Below are positions 1 to 6,344 of a DNA stretch of 7,614 nt, piece by piece. The translations under genes were made by a program, and so were the position numbers. The stretch is from Thermodesulfovibrio sp. GTDB taxonomy: Bacteria; Nitrospirota; Thermodesulfovibrionia; Thermodesulfovibrionales; JdFR-85. Each line of letters opens with the position of its first letter. The first letter of the stretch is position 1. The notes under the pieces were generated by a model. It had not been told where the DNA came from. It was given only the letters and a program-made list of their open reading frames with translations, and searched no databases. The stretch covers positions 1-7,614 of the forward strand of contig JALUAR010000006.1 of the NCBI GenBank assembly GCA_027050975.1, read 5' to 3'.

Positions 1-542
1 TCGACACTGCTGCTGGCAGGATCTACTACTTTAGTGATAAAGCCGCTGTCATTAAGAGTATAGGTGATCGTATTTCCATTGTTATCCGTTTTGCTAACGG
101 TATTGGCATTTTGATAGTTGTAGGTATAGGTCAACTCGCCTTGTGTATAGCTGTACACTCTTCCCAATCCGTCATAGGTCACATGGATAATAGATTTGCC
201 CTCAGCATCAGTGACATCAGTAATAAGATAAGCAACATAGGCATCGAAATCCTGTTTATAGGAGGTGTAAGTGTATGTTCTTGTGCCTCCTGCCGGATTG
301 GTTACCTCTGTAAGGTTTCCGTTTTCATCATAGGTGTATTGCCAGTTTCTACCGCTCTGATCGGTTGCTTGGGCGACAAATCCATTTGAATTATAAGCAA
401 ATGTCAGTGTTGCACTACCGCTTTTTACCTCTTGGAGTAGTTTTGCATCATCATATGTAAGAATAAGTTTATTGCCGTTTTTGTCTTCTCTTTGACTCAG
501 GTAGCCGTCAGTGTAAGTCTCTACCATTCCATTGGCATATGT
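1..542 (-). repeat. Start of the YD-repeat array
   Basis: From about residue 214 to the edge, short beta-rich units recur with the pattern (T/Y)Y(D/N)xxGxLxxxxDxxG. Clear examples are LTYDDAKLLQEV, FAYNSNGFVAQATDQSG, YTYDENGNLTEVTNPAGG and VTYDGLGRVYSYTQGEL. The copies are degenerate at DNA level, as is usual for this repeat class, so they define protein architecture and are not recent DNA duplications. Confidence 0.85.
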
Positions 543-1181
543 GAGTGTTACGGTATGTTCATCGACTTTATGCACCTCGACTCTCAAGTTCCCCATATCG
601 ATAAAAGATTGGTTGTTCTCATCATACTGATAATAGAATCTACTGCCGTCAGCCTGTCTTAGGATATAATAGGTTTGAGCACTTCTGACATCAAGAGTAT
701 CTTTGGTGTATTTGACGGTCTTAATAAAGAGTCTCTCAAAGCCGCTGATCCAGCTGTTTCCAAAAAGCCCTACATGCGGATCGAAGGCGGTATAGTTTCT
801 TGTCAGTTTAAGCGTAGGCTTTGAGACCAAGGAGATATCCGTCTCACCCCAGGTAAAAAAGCCCGATTGCAAATAGACAGGAGATCCTGTCTTTCCTCCA
901 ACAGCACCGAAAGGTCCCCAAGAAGAACCGCCCGACGGACCGCCTGATGGTCCACCGCCTAAATTAACACAGCAATTAGAAGGAGGATTGCAATCACATG
1001 ATTTCTCAGAACCATCAGGATTACATCCACATGGGCTTTTGCACTTTTCATCACATCCGGGACCGGGACAGGGCTTAGTAACATCCTCATGACTACTCCA
1101 TGAGTTGTTATAGGCAGTTAGGGTATTTGGTACAAGAAGCAAAAATACTCCCAATAGTAAAGACCTTAGTAGTGTTTTCAT
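1..1181 (-). CDS. Secreted RHS/YD-repeat protein, N-terminal part (runs off the left edge)
   Basis: An open frame of 393 codons runs from an ATG at 1181 to the window edge without a stop. The start overlaps the previous gene's stop (ATGA), and GGGAGGAG lies 5 bases upstream. Residues 1-23 look like a Sec signal peptide (KTLLR, then LLLGVFLLLV), with probable cleavage after LTA. Residues 38-71 hold nine cysteines. Residues 75-87 are a Gly/Pro/Ser linker. Residues 97-175 resemble the DUF6531 entry domain of RHS proteins (GSPVYLQSGFFTWGETDISL, then LTRNYTAFDP and FGNSWISGFERL). From about residue 214, YD-type repeats follow (YTYDENGNLTEVTNPAGG, VTYDGLGRVYSYTQGEL, TLNDSGFITKVVDP). In known RHS proteins such repeats build a hollow beta-shell around a C-terminal toxin or other payload. 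Here that C-terminus is unseen, so toxin, adhesin or wall-associated roles all remain open. The RHS family call is confident; the function is not. Confidence 0.93.
   Translation of the reverse strand, partial: MKTLLRSLLLGVFLLLVPNTLTAYNNSWSSHEDVTKPCPGPGCDEKCKSPCGCNPDGSEKSCDCNPPSNCCVNLGGGPSGGPSGGSSWGPFGAVGGKTGSPVYLQSGFFTWGETDISLVSKPTLKLTRNYTAFDPHVGLFGNSWISGFERLFIKTVKYTKDTLDVRSAQTYYILRQADGSRFYYQYDENNQSFIDMGNLRVEVHKVDEHTVTLTYANGMVETYTDGYLSQREDKNGNKLILTYDDAKLLQEVKSGSATLTFAYNSNGFVAQATDQSGRNWQYTYDENGNLTEVTNPAGGTRTYTYTSYKQDFDAYVAYLITDVTDAEGKSIIHVTYDGLGRVYSYTQGELTYTYNYQNANTVSKTDNNGNTITYTLNDSGFITKVVDPASSSV
921..959 (-). repeat. Gly/Pro/Ser linker with a duplicated PSGG unit
   Basis: Residues 75-87 of the RHS protein read GGGPSGGPSGGSS. 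The PSGG unit occurs twice in tandem, encoded by two near-identical 12-base units. It looks like a flexible spacer between the cysteine-rich head and the RHS entry domain. Confidence 0.75.
969..1070 (-). other. Nine-cysteine segment of the RHS protein
   Basis: Residues 38-71 of the RHS protein contain Cys at 38, 43, 47, 51, 53, 62, 64, 70 and 71, interspersed with Pro, Gly, Asp and Lys. The segment follows the predicted signal-peptide cleavage site, so it should lie outside the cytoplasm. Disulfide knotting or metal binding are both possible. The number is odd, so one cysteine would stay unpaired within a monomer. I do not recognise it as a named domain. Confidence 0.85.
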
Positions 1182-1588
1182 TTCTGCTCCTCCCTTAGTG
1201 TTTTAATTTCACTGTTTACGGCTTCAAGTTGTGTTTTAAGTTGTGCATAGGTTTCCTGCAGGGTTGTGTTGTTCTCATAATACTCCTGCACCTCTTTTTG
1301 ATGCTTCATATAGAACCCGGCATGTTTGGAGGGTGTTGAGCCTACGCTTGCAAAAAGATCTCTCAGGTTTTGCTGTATCGTATCATCCAGGGCATACTGT
1401 TCCTGAAGAGGACATCCGCTTTTGAGGCATGCCAGAACTTCTTTGGAACCTTCTATACTGATCTCCATAGATCTGATATCTACATCATAGTAGGTCGGGA
1501 CATCCATAGCCACAAGAACCCCTGTTCCCCAAAGACCCATCAGCAGCATTGCACCTGTACGTTTAAATTGTTTTTTCAATCGTTGCAT
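1178..1588 (-). CDS. Small exported or membrane-anchored coiled-coil protein
   Basis: This 136-residue protein belongs to no family I recognise. It begins with a basic stretch (RLKKQFKR), followed by a hydrophobic segment at about residues 13-27 (GAMLLMGLWGTGVLVA). That is either a Sec signal peptide cleaved after LVA or an uncleaved N-terminal anchor. Cysteines 54 and 59 could form a short disulfide loop. Residues 97-136 are charged and heptad-like (LQETYAQLKTQLEAVNSEI), suggesting a coiled coil. The start is fixed by AGGAGGGG 6 bases upstream, which overlaps the lipoprotein's TAG stop. The gene's own stop overlaps the RHS start (ATGA). This tight coupling suggests that it assists folding, export or anchoring of the RHS protein. 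An immunity protein would more usually lie downstream of an RHS gene. The role is inference only. Confidence 0.85.
   Translation of the reverse strand: MQRLKKQFKRTGAMLLMGLWGTGVLVAMDVPTYYDVDIRSMEISIEGSKEVLACLKSGCPLQEQYALDDTIQQNLRDLFASVGSTPSKHAGFYMKHQKEVQEYYENNTTLQETYAQLKTQLEAVNSEIKTLREEQK
1187..1194 (-). promoter_or_regulatory. Ribosome binding site of the RHS gene
   Basis: GGGAGGAG lies 5 bases before the ATG at 1181, inside the end of the preceding coding region. Together with the ATGA overlap it fixes the RHS start and suggests coupled translation of the two proteins. Confidence 0.8.
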
Positions 1589-1594
1589 CTCTTT

Positions 1595-1602
1595 CCCCTC
1601 CT
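1595..1602 (-). promoter_or_regulatory. Ribosome binding site of the 136-residue protein gene
   Basis: AGGAGGGG lies 6 bases before the ATG at 1588 and shares its first two bases with the TAG stop of the upstream lipoprotein gene. It is a near-ideal Shine-Dalgarno sequence and confirms that this small frame is translated. Confidence 0.8.
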
Positions 1603-4360
1603 AGTAATGGATTCTTGTTATGGTATATTCCATCATAGAACGGTAACCGTTCTCATCTACCGCTCTGATTCCCACCGAATATTTGCCTGGATGCAAATAG
1701 ACACCGTTGTTGTCTTTTCCATCGAACTCAACGATCTGATCTCCTGCCGGAACATTTGCAAACGTTCTTGTTGCGACAGGAACACCTTCTGTCGCATCAA
1801 AGACTTCCAACTCAATGGTAGCTTCCTTATTGAGATTGAAATGTATTTTCAGGGTTGCCTGTTTTCCATCTTCTTCATGGGAGTCAGGTGTATAGATAGG
1901 AGGGGTTGCCATAATCGCACTAACATGCGCACCACTTTTGACATAGACTGCATTATCTGCCAAAGTAAATGCCCAGACACCATACAGGAACCATCTGTTT
2001 GGCGGAGGAAGAATATAGGCACCTTCATCATTGAGCGAATTCCAGGTATCCGTATAGGTTCCTTTTCCAAGTACTTCACGGCTTCTGAGCGTTACAATTC
2101 TTGTATCTGTATAATCATATCCGATAAAAGAGACTACCTCAGAAGGTCTTGAGAGTGTAAAGTTGATCTTCATCGGACGGTTATCGTATGGTGCAAAACT
2201 TCTGGGGTTTTCCGTTCTGTACGGATTATACCTGGTTCCGCCCGAACTGTCACGCAGATCGAGTCTTTTGATCTCATTGCCTACTTTATAAAGCAGTACG
2301 GCATAATAGTCTCCCTCTTTTACGAGATTTCCGCTTGCATCCGTACCGTCCCAGACATCATCATAGCTTCCTGCATCACGAATCGTCCAGTCCTGAACGA
2401 TCCTGATCACATTATAGTCTCTATCTTCCATCACCACTTTCATCTGTGATTTAGCTGTAGTCGTAGTATGAATGGTTGTTGTCTCGCTTTGCAAGACATC
2501 TATGGTATCAGTTATGACAGAAAGAGAGACACTTTGGTTTACGATCACTTCCAGTGCATCATAGGTTGTTCTTCCGTCTGTAGTCGTCACTCTAATGCGG
2601 GGGTAGAATGCTCCGGCTTCCACGTAAGTGAAACTGGTTGCAGCAGAAGCAGTACTGTTATAGTCGTATACTCCATCTCCGTCAAAATCCCACTCATAAA
2701 GGGCAAATCCTTTATCTTGCGGATCTGTTGCAGTTGCAGAGAAGCTCACACCCAATGGCGCATTTCCTGTAAGCGGAGAGCCTGAAGCCGTCACACTTGG
2801 TGAACCTTCCGAGGATGCAAGCACTTTGGTAGTCGGCGTGGTGTAAAGTGCAGTTGCACCTCTGCTGTCGGTCACACGAAGCTGTGCATTGAAAACACCT
2901 TCCGTAGTATAGGTATAAGAAGTATCACCTGATGTAGTCGAATTATAATCATAGATCCCGTCACCGTCAAAGTCCCATTCATACAGGACAATGCCGTCAC
3001 TGTCATTGGCTGTAACGGTAAAGTTCACCGTTAACGGAATAGCACCATTGGACGGTGAGGACTCAACTGTTACCTGAGGAGGAGTATTGAGAATATGTAC
3101 GATGGTACTTCCAATGATCACCTCGTTGTTTACATCAACAACTTTCAATGTCACATTGTAATCACCCGGTACAGTATATTGCCAGGTATAACTGTTTGCC
3201 GTAATGTCACTACGCTCATATGAACCATCCCCGTTGAAATCCCAATAGTATCGTTGAATTGCATTATCTGTAGTCACTTGAGGACTGAATCGTATGGTTG
3301 CCGGTGCATATGCAGTGCTTGGTGATGCCAACGGTATTGCACTCAGTACATTCTTCTCTTGTACGAAAATACTGAACGGTTCAGTGACTTCATTGCCTGA
3401 CTTGTCTTTTGCATAAATACTAAAGACTACATTTCCAAACGGAAGAGGATCAGCCTCTGACGGAAAATAACTGTATGTACTGTTGTTTGTATCCGGCACT
3501 AAAGCATAGGTGTTGTTGCTCTCCGTAAAGGTGATCTGCACAGAGCCTTCATCCAGGCCCGATCCATTGATGTCATCATGCACATCAAAGACCAGCGTGG
3601 TCAAAGGGTCAGAGATGATCGTTCCTGCGCCTGGAGAAAGCATGACCACACTTGGAGGAATTTCATCATAACTGCCAATATAGTTAAAGATTTTACTGAT
3701 AGTGTTTCCAAGATTGTCTGCCAGGGTTATGGAGACTGTAATATTTCCTTCGGGTAATGCAAAATCCTGTGTAGGCTGAATGGTCAGGTTATTATCATTA
3801 ATGGAGCCCAAAGCTGTAGCATCTTCTCCATTTATGACAATACTTAATGTTGAAATATCAATACCGGACCCGGTATCCTCTACACTATAGCTAAGCATAG
3901 CAAGTTCATCGTTGATCGTTGTATTGTTCTCCGGGAAGGAAGCTTCTATGATTGGTGCCAGTGTGTCTACAAAAACGTGCAGCTCTTTACTGAAAGACTT
4001 GGTACCGAACCCGAATCTTTTTCGGGAAGGTACAGTAAGTTTTATCGTTACATCCCCCTCGGGTAAAAGTCTTGGTATTACCGGCTGGTAAATAACACGG
4101 AGGGGGTCCCTCTCCCAGGGATTTTTGTTTTCAACTGTCGTATCCACTGTTCTGTCAATACCATTAACTGTCAGGACTCTCTTGTCAAGATCGAGAGTTT
4201 TTTTTGCCTTATGGTCGTCAGTTTCAAATATGATAGTTTGATTATTCTCTGTAAGAGAAGCACCTTCAGGAATATTTGTTTCCACCTCCACATTGCACCC
4301 TGTTAAAAGAAACAGTGCAGCAAGGAACAATACAGGCTTCATCAGCACAGCTTTCATCAT
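1601..4360 (-). CDS. Large PKD / Ig-like / FlgD-like multidomain lipoprotein
   Basis: This is a 919-residue surface or periplasmic lipoprotein. Residues 7-22 form a lipoprotein signal ending in the lipobox LLTGC, with Cys22 as the lipidated residue. The next residue is Asn, so under E. coli rules it would go to the outer membrane. Two Ig-like domains cover about 133-228 and 234-335, each starting near a Pro-rich entry (LAPIIEASFPENN, IPPSVVMLSPGAG). Three PKD domains follow at about 340-425, 428-514 and 520-608, with the hallmark cores YYWDFNGDG, YEWDFDGDG and YEWDFDGDG. Three FlgD-like Ig modules lie at about 620-700, 725-815 and 835-905 (DVWDGTDASGNLV, DTWNSLNDEG, VEFDGKDNNGVYL). No enzyme motif is visible, so a scaffold or adhesive role is likely. 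The frame is open further upstream to 4546, but that would overlap the preceding gene. GAGGGGG 6 bases before 4360 and the lipoprotein signal support this start; ATG 4357 or 4342 are alternatives. Being upstream of the RHS gene, it may present or anchor that protein, which is inference. Confidence 0.9.
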   Translation of the reverse strand: MMKAVLMKPVLFLAALFLLTGCNVEVETNIPEGASLTENNQTIIFETDDHKAKKTLDLDKRVLTVNGIDRTVDTTVENKNPWERDPLRVIYQPVIPRLLPEGDVTIKLTVPSRKRFGFGTKSFSKELHVFVDTLAPIIEASFPENNTTINDELAMLSYSVEDTGSGIDISTLSIVINGEDATALGSINDNNLTIQPTQDFALPEGNITVSITLADNLGNTISKIFNYIGSYDEIPPSVVMLSPGAGTIISDPLTTLVFDVHDDINGSGLDEGSVQITFTESNNTYALVPDTNNSTYSYFPSEADPLPFGNVVFSIYAKDKSGNEVTEPFSIFVQEKNVLSAIPLASPSTAYAPATIRFSPQVTTDNAIQRYYWDFNGDGSYERSDITANSYTWQYTVPGDYNVTLKVVDVNNEVIIGSTIVHILNTPPQVTVESSPSNGAIPLTVNFTVTANDSDGIVLYEWDFDGDGIYDYNSTTSGDTSYTYTTEGVFNAQLRVTDSRGATALYTTPTTKVLASSEGSPSVTASGSPLTGNAPLGVSFSATATDPQDKGFALYEWDFDGDGVYDYNSTASAATSFTYVEAGAFYPRIRVTTTDGRTTYDALEVIVNQSVSLSVITDTIDVLQSETTTIHTTTTAKSQMKVVMEDRDYNVIRIVQDWTIRDAGSYDDVWDGTDASGNLVKEGDYYAVLLYKVGNEIKRLDLRDSSGGTRYNPYRTENPRSFAPYDNRPMKINFTLSRPSEVVSFIGYDYTDTRIVTLRSREVLGKGTYTDTWNSLNDEGAYILPPPNRWFLYGVWAFTLADNAVYVKSGAHVSAIMATPPIYTPDSHEEDGKQATLKIHFNLNKEATIELEVFDATEGVPVATRTFANVPAGDQIVEFDGKDNNGVYLHPGKYSVGIRAVDENGYRSMMEYTITRIHY
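1646..2503 (-). repeat. Three FlgD-like Ig modules at the lipoprotein C-terminus
   Basis: Residues 620-905 contain three units in which a beta-strand of the form (I/V)xLxVxDxxxxxV is followed by a W/F-(D/N)-G-x-D-x-x-G turn and a strand ending in G-x-Y/W. The units are at about 620-700, 725-815 and 835-905. The first two appear again, in the same order, in the 355-residue protein upstream. Confidence 0.7.
2537..3343 (-). repeat. Three tandem PKD domains with DxDxDG-type loops
   Basis: Lipoprotein residues 340-608 comprise three successive units of about 85 residues. Each has a Pro-rich entry, a (Y/E)WDF(N/D)GDG core and a closing YTxxGxFxxxLRVTD-like strand. Units 2 and 3 are closest: YEWDFDGDGIYDYNST at 460-475 and YEWDFDGDGVYDYNST at 555-570. 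Both contain DxDxDGxxD, matching the classic calcium-binding loop. Unit 1 has DxNxDGxxE. Confidence 0.85.
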
Positions 4361-4366
4361 AAGAAT

Positions 4367-4373
4367 CCCCCTC
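4367..4373 (-). promoter_or_regulatory. Ribosome binding site of the lipoprotein gene
   Basis: GAGGGGG sits 6 bases before the ATG at 4360. It selects this start, or the adjacent ATG at 4357, over the longer open frame that would begin inside the previous gene. Confidence 0.75.
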
Positions 4374-4392
4374 TTTTTATAATAGTTTCTTA

Positions 4393-4398
4393 AGTATA
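4393..4398 (-). promoter_or_regulatory. Candidate -10 element of a promoter for the lipoprotein-RHS genes
   Basis: On the minus strand the 74-base gap between 4434 and 4361 carries TATACT, one mismatch from TATAAT, 32 bases before the lipoprotein ATG. No good -35 hexamer is present at 16-18 bases, where only AT-rich sequence and a palindrome lie. Some epsilon-class bacteria use promoters with a weak -35, so the call is plausible. It rests on a single hexamer in AT-rich DNA. Confidence 0.35.
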
Positions 4399-4415
4399 GC
4401 TTATCTTTTCTTTTG

Positions 4416-4427
4416 ATTCTATAGAAT
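4416..4427. promoter_or_regulatory. Perfect 12-bp palindrome, possible operator
   Basis: ATTCTATAGAAT equals its own reverse complement and lies 17 bases upstream of the TATACT element, covering the place of a -35 box. It could be a repressor or activator site for the downstream genes. In AT-rich DNA a 12-bp palindrome can occur by chance, and it is too short and AT-rich to be a terminator. Confidence 0.3.
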
Positions 4428-4434
4428 AATGATA

Positions 4435-5502
4435 TTATTTTATTACAAACTGGTAACTTTTTAATCCTACCTGCCCGGTAAAACTTGAAACGTTTACTGT
4501 TAAAATATGCTTGCCTTCGCTTAGTGCATTGGGCATGAAATTCCATTTGATGGGCATGTATCCCAATTCCTCTTCGGAAGCGAATTCAAAGTCAATGAAA
4601 AAACTTACTTCATACTTTGATTTTTCCAGTATAGCTTCATCTTCCGGATGCATGGACACCTTGACCAGTGTCTGTTTTCCGTTATGCAATACAGAAAGGT
4701 TTTGATCATTTTTTTGAGCATCCGGAAGCGTCAGATACAATCTTGGATCACGATCCATAATACGGCACATATAGTAATGTTTAGAGATGGGCTGACCATC
4801 CCTTTTTAATTTTTGTTCAGTTTTGGGTAGAGTATTGCATGATAAATTATTTTGTTTAAAATATGTATAGTAATCAGTTTTTTTGTTATTCGTAGTGATG
4901 ATCGTATGGTCAGGCAGAGTGAAAGCACTCACAGTGATCCCAAACGGCAAGGTAGAGATATCCACCAGATTGTCTGCATCCCTCATATTCCAGCGCTGCC
5001 TGATCTTCCCTCTGTTCTTAGGCACCCAGTTTGATATCATACGAAGCATCGGACCATTCTCTATGCCAGCTCTTACCAGCACCCTCGCAGGGGAGGAGAG
5101 CCTGTAGTTGATATTGCCGAATTTATCGATTTTTGTGTGCAGATCCTTTAATACCACACCTCCTGTTTTGCGAGGATCGATAATTTCACTGCCTTTACTG
5201 TTTTGTGCTGTAACTACAATATTGTATGCTTCATCGGGAACGACACTTCCTTTTTTGTCCTTACCGTCCCATGTTAAAGAACGTTCACCTTTTTTCATAT
5301 CACCACTGAGTGTTTTGATCAGATTATTATCCGGTGTGTAGATATCAATCTTTACTTTCGCATCCTCTTTTAAAATAAAAGGAATAGAAAAGGTTTGCCC
5401 CAGGGCTGGAGAAAACTCATTCGATCTGTATGGTTGAAGAGTTAAAAGTTCACCTGCAAACAGAGAACCTCCCACAAGTAATGCCAAGAATAGTTTTATC
5501 AT
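4435..5502 (-). CDS. Exported protein with two FlgD-like Ig modules
   Basis: This 355-residue protein has a Sec signal peptide at residues 1-16 (IKLFLALLVGGSLFA, cleaved before GE). Residues 37-102 form a FlgD-like Ig module: strand KVKIDIYTPDNNLIKTL, turn TWDGKDKKG, and closing strand AYNIVVTAQ. A second, divergent module at about 125-205 contains RQRWNMRDADN and FGITVSAFTLPDHTI. The C-terminal third (about 220-355) includes Cys222 and Cys246 and ends in predicted beta-strands; I do not recognise it. FlgD itself is the flagellar hook-cap protein, but this protein lacks the FlgD N-terminal region and has an export signal, so it is not FlgD. The start overlaps the upstream stop (ATGA), with AAAGGTG 5 bases before it. 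The same ordered module pair occurs in the downstream lipoprotein, suggesting that both act in one envelope structure. Confidence 0.87.
   Translation of the reverse strand: MIKLFLALLVGGSLFAGELLTLQPYRSNEFSPALGQTFSIPFILKEDAKVKIDIYTPDNNLIKTLSGDMKKGERSLTWDGKDKKGSVVPDEAYNIVVTAQNSKGSEIIDPRKTGGVVLKDLHTKIDKFGNINYRLSSPARVLVRAGIENGPMLRMISNWVPKNRGKIRQRWNMRDADNLVDISTLPFGITVSAFTLPDHTIITTNNKKTDYYTYFKQNNLSCNTLPKTEQKLKRDGQPISKHYYMCRIMDRDPRLYLTLPDAQKNDQNLSVLHNGKQTLVKVSMHPEDEAILEKSKYEVSFFIDFEFASEEELGYMPIKWNFMPNALSEGKHILTVNVSSFTGQVGLKSYQFVIK
4888..5394 (-). repeat. FlgD-like module pair shared with the lipoprotein
   Basis: Residues 37-205 of the 355-residue protein parallel lipoprotein residues 620-815. Module A shares WDGxDxxGxxV followed by a D-x-R-x-x-x-G-G exit: DPRKTGG here, DLRDSSGG there. 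Module B shares a (R/T)WNxxD turn, then AFTLxD: GITVSAFTLPDHTI here, YGVWAFTLADNAVY there. This comparison was made by eye. Confidence 0.6.
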
Positions 5503-6344
5503 TGTTTCACCTTTAAATTTCTAATTTTTTGATAGGCTTTAGGAAGCTTAAGTTCCTGCAGGTCGCCTTTACTGCCAAGCTGCATAAGCGTTACTCTGTT
5601 CCCTGTTCTTCTTAAAAAGAGAAGGCCTTCTTTATATGGAGACGGGAATCCGTCTGTCACATCTCCAAAGGTCACCTGTTCAACGGATCTGTTTTTAAGG
5701 TCGTATTTCCAAATATGGTAATTTCCCGCTTTTACCGAACTGAAATAGATCATCTTCTTCTCTTTGTCAAGACGAGGTTGATGAGAAAGTGTATTGAGCA
5801 GTGTAAGCTGATTTGCCACCCCTGTGATCGTATCTTTGTGCCAAATCTCCTGAATGATCTTGCCGCATCCATCCACACAGGAGACATTGGCATAATAGAC
5901 CTGCTCTCCATCCGGACTGTAGGGCTCAAGAGCCGTAGAATATTGCGAAACCAAAGTACGTACTTTTATACCATTCAGATCTGCAGTGATCACTTTGGTC
6001 TTTTTACTGTTACCGTTTATAAGCTGCACAAGCATGATTTCTGCACCTCCGTTTATAAAAGAGGGCTCCGTATAAGCATCTTTTTCACTCTGAATGATCT
6101 GTTTTTCTGTTTGGTTATGGATCACTCTGACACTTTTATCTGAAGCGATATAAACAAGATCTCCGTTTTGAAAATTATAGTCGTAAGTTCTTGGTTCCTG
6201 CTCTGTTTGGATCGCTTGGCAGTGCTGCATATCTTCACACACTACAATGCTCCATGTATCATCTTCCAAAGCGATAAAAGAGAGTGGAGGTGTTGCCGCA
6301 AGCAATATGCCTGTTATGCTTATTAAATAGATAAAATGTTTCAT
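5499..6344 (-). CDS. Exported TolB-like beta-propeller protein
   Basis: This 281-residue protein has a signal peptide at residues 1-17 (FIYLISITGILLAA). Its body contains propeller-blade motifs typical of TolB/PD40 repeats: EPYSPDGEQVYYANVS at 140-155, QPRLDKEKKMIYFSS at 189-203 followed by YHIWKYDLKNRSVEQVTFG, and FPSPYKEGLLFLRR at 233-246. Earlier degenerate blades include GDLVYIASDKSVRVI. There are four cysteines (36, 42, 156, 160), which could form two disulfides in the periplasm. It is shorter than TolB (about 400 residues), lacks an obvious TolB N-terminal domain, and no Tol-Pal genes are nearby, so it is a stand-alone propeller, probably for protein or ligand binding. The start lies in an ATGA overlap with the upstream gene, with AAGGA just before it. 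Its stop overlaps the next start. Confidence 0.85.
   Translation of the reverse strand: MKHFIYLISITGILLAATPPLSFIALEDDTWSIVVCEDMQHCQAIQTEQEPRTYDYNFQNGDLVYIASDKSVRVIHNQTEKQIIQSEKDAYTEPSFINGGAEIMLVQLINGNSKKTKVITADLNGIKVRTLVSQYSTALEPYSPDGEQVYYANVSCVDGCGKIIQEIWHKDTITGVANQLTLLNTLSHQPRLDKEKKMIYFSSVKAGNYHIWKYDLKNRSVEQVTFGDVTDGFPSPYKEGLLFLRRTGNRVTLMQLGSKGDLQELKLPKAYQKIRNLKVKQ

Larger units (their letters stand above)
4361..4434. other. Only intergenic gap; no terminator seen
   Basis: These 74 AT-rich bases separate the 355-residue protein gene from the lipoprotein gene. I find a -10-like element, a 12-bp palindrome and an RBS, but no GC-rich hairpin followed by a T-run on the minus strand. Transcription from upstream may therefore continue into the lipoprotein and RHS genes. 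Confidence 0.6.

Noticed and set aside
111..389. 92-codon plus-strand frame over the RHS repeats
   Set aside because: It is a shadow of the YD-repeat coding frame, which is open across the entire first 1181 bases and carries clear repeat motifs.
1..1181. Calling the RHS protein a toxin
   Set aside because: The variable C-terminal domain that would show this is outside the window, and the visible part is only the signal, the cysteine-rich head, the entry domain and the first repeats.
1370..2152. 260-codon open frame on the plus strand
   Set aside because: It lies antisense to the lipoprotein and the 136-residue gene, both of which have strong RBSs and domain matches. Its translation is rich in Cys, His and Ile with no recognisable motif.
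4361..4546. Longer start for the lipoprotein gene at 4546
   Set aside because: It would overlap the 355-residue gene by about 110 bases and put a basic, signal-less extension before the lipoprotein signal. The RBS supports 4360.
4435..5502. Calling the 355-residue protein flagellar FlgD
   Set aside because: Only the Ig-like module resembles FlgD. The signal peptide, lack of a hook-cap N-terminal region and absence of flagellar neighbours argue against it.
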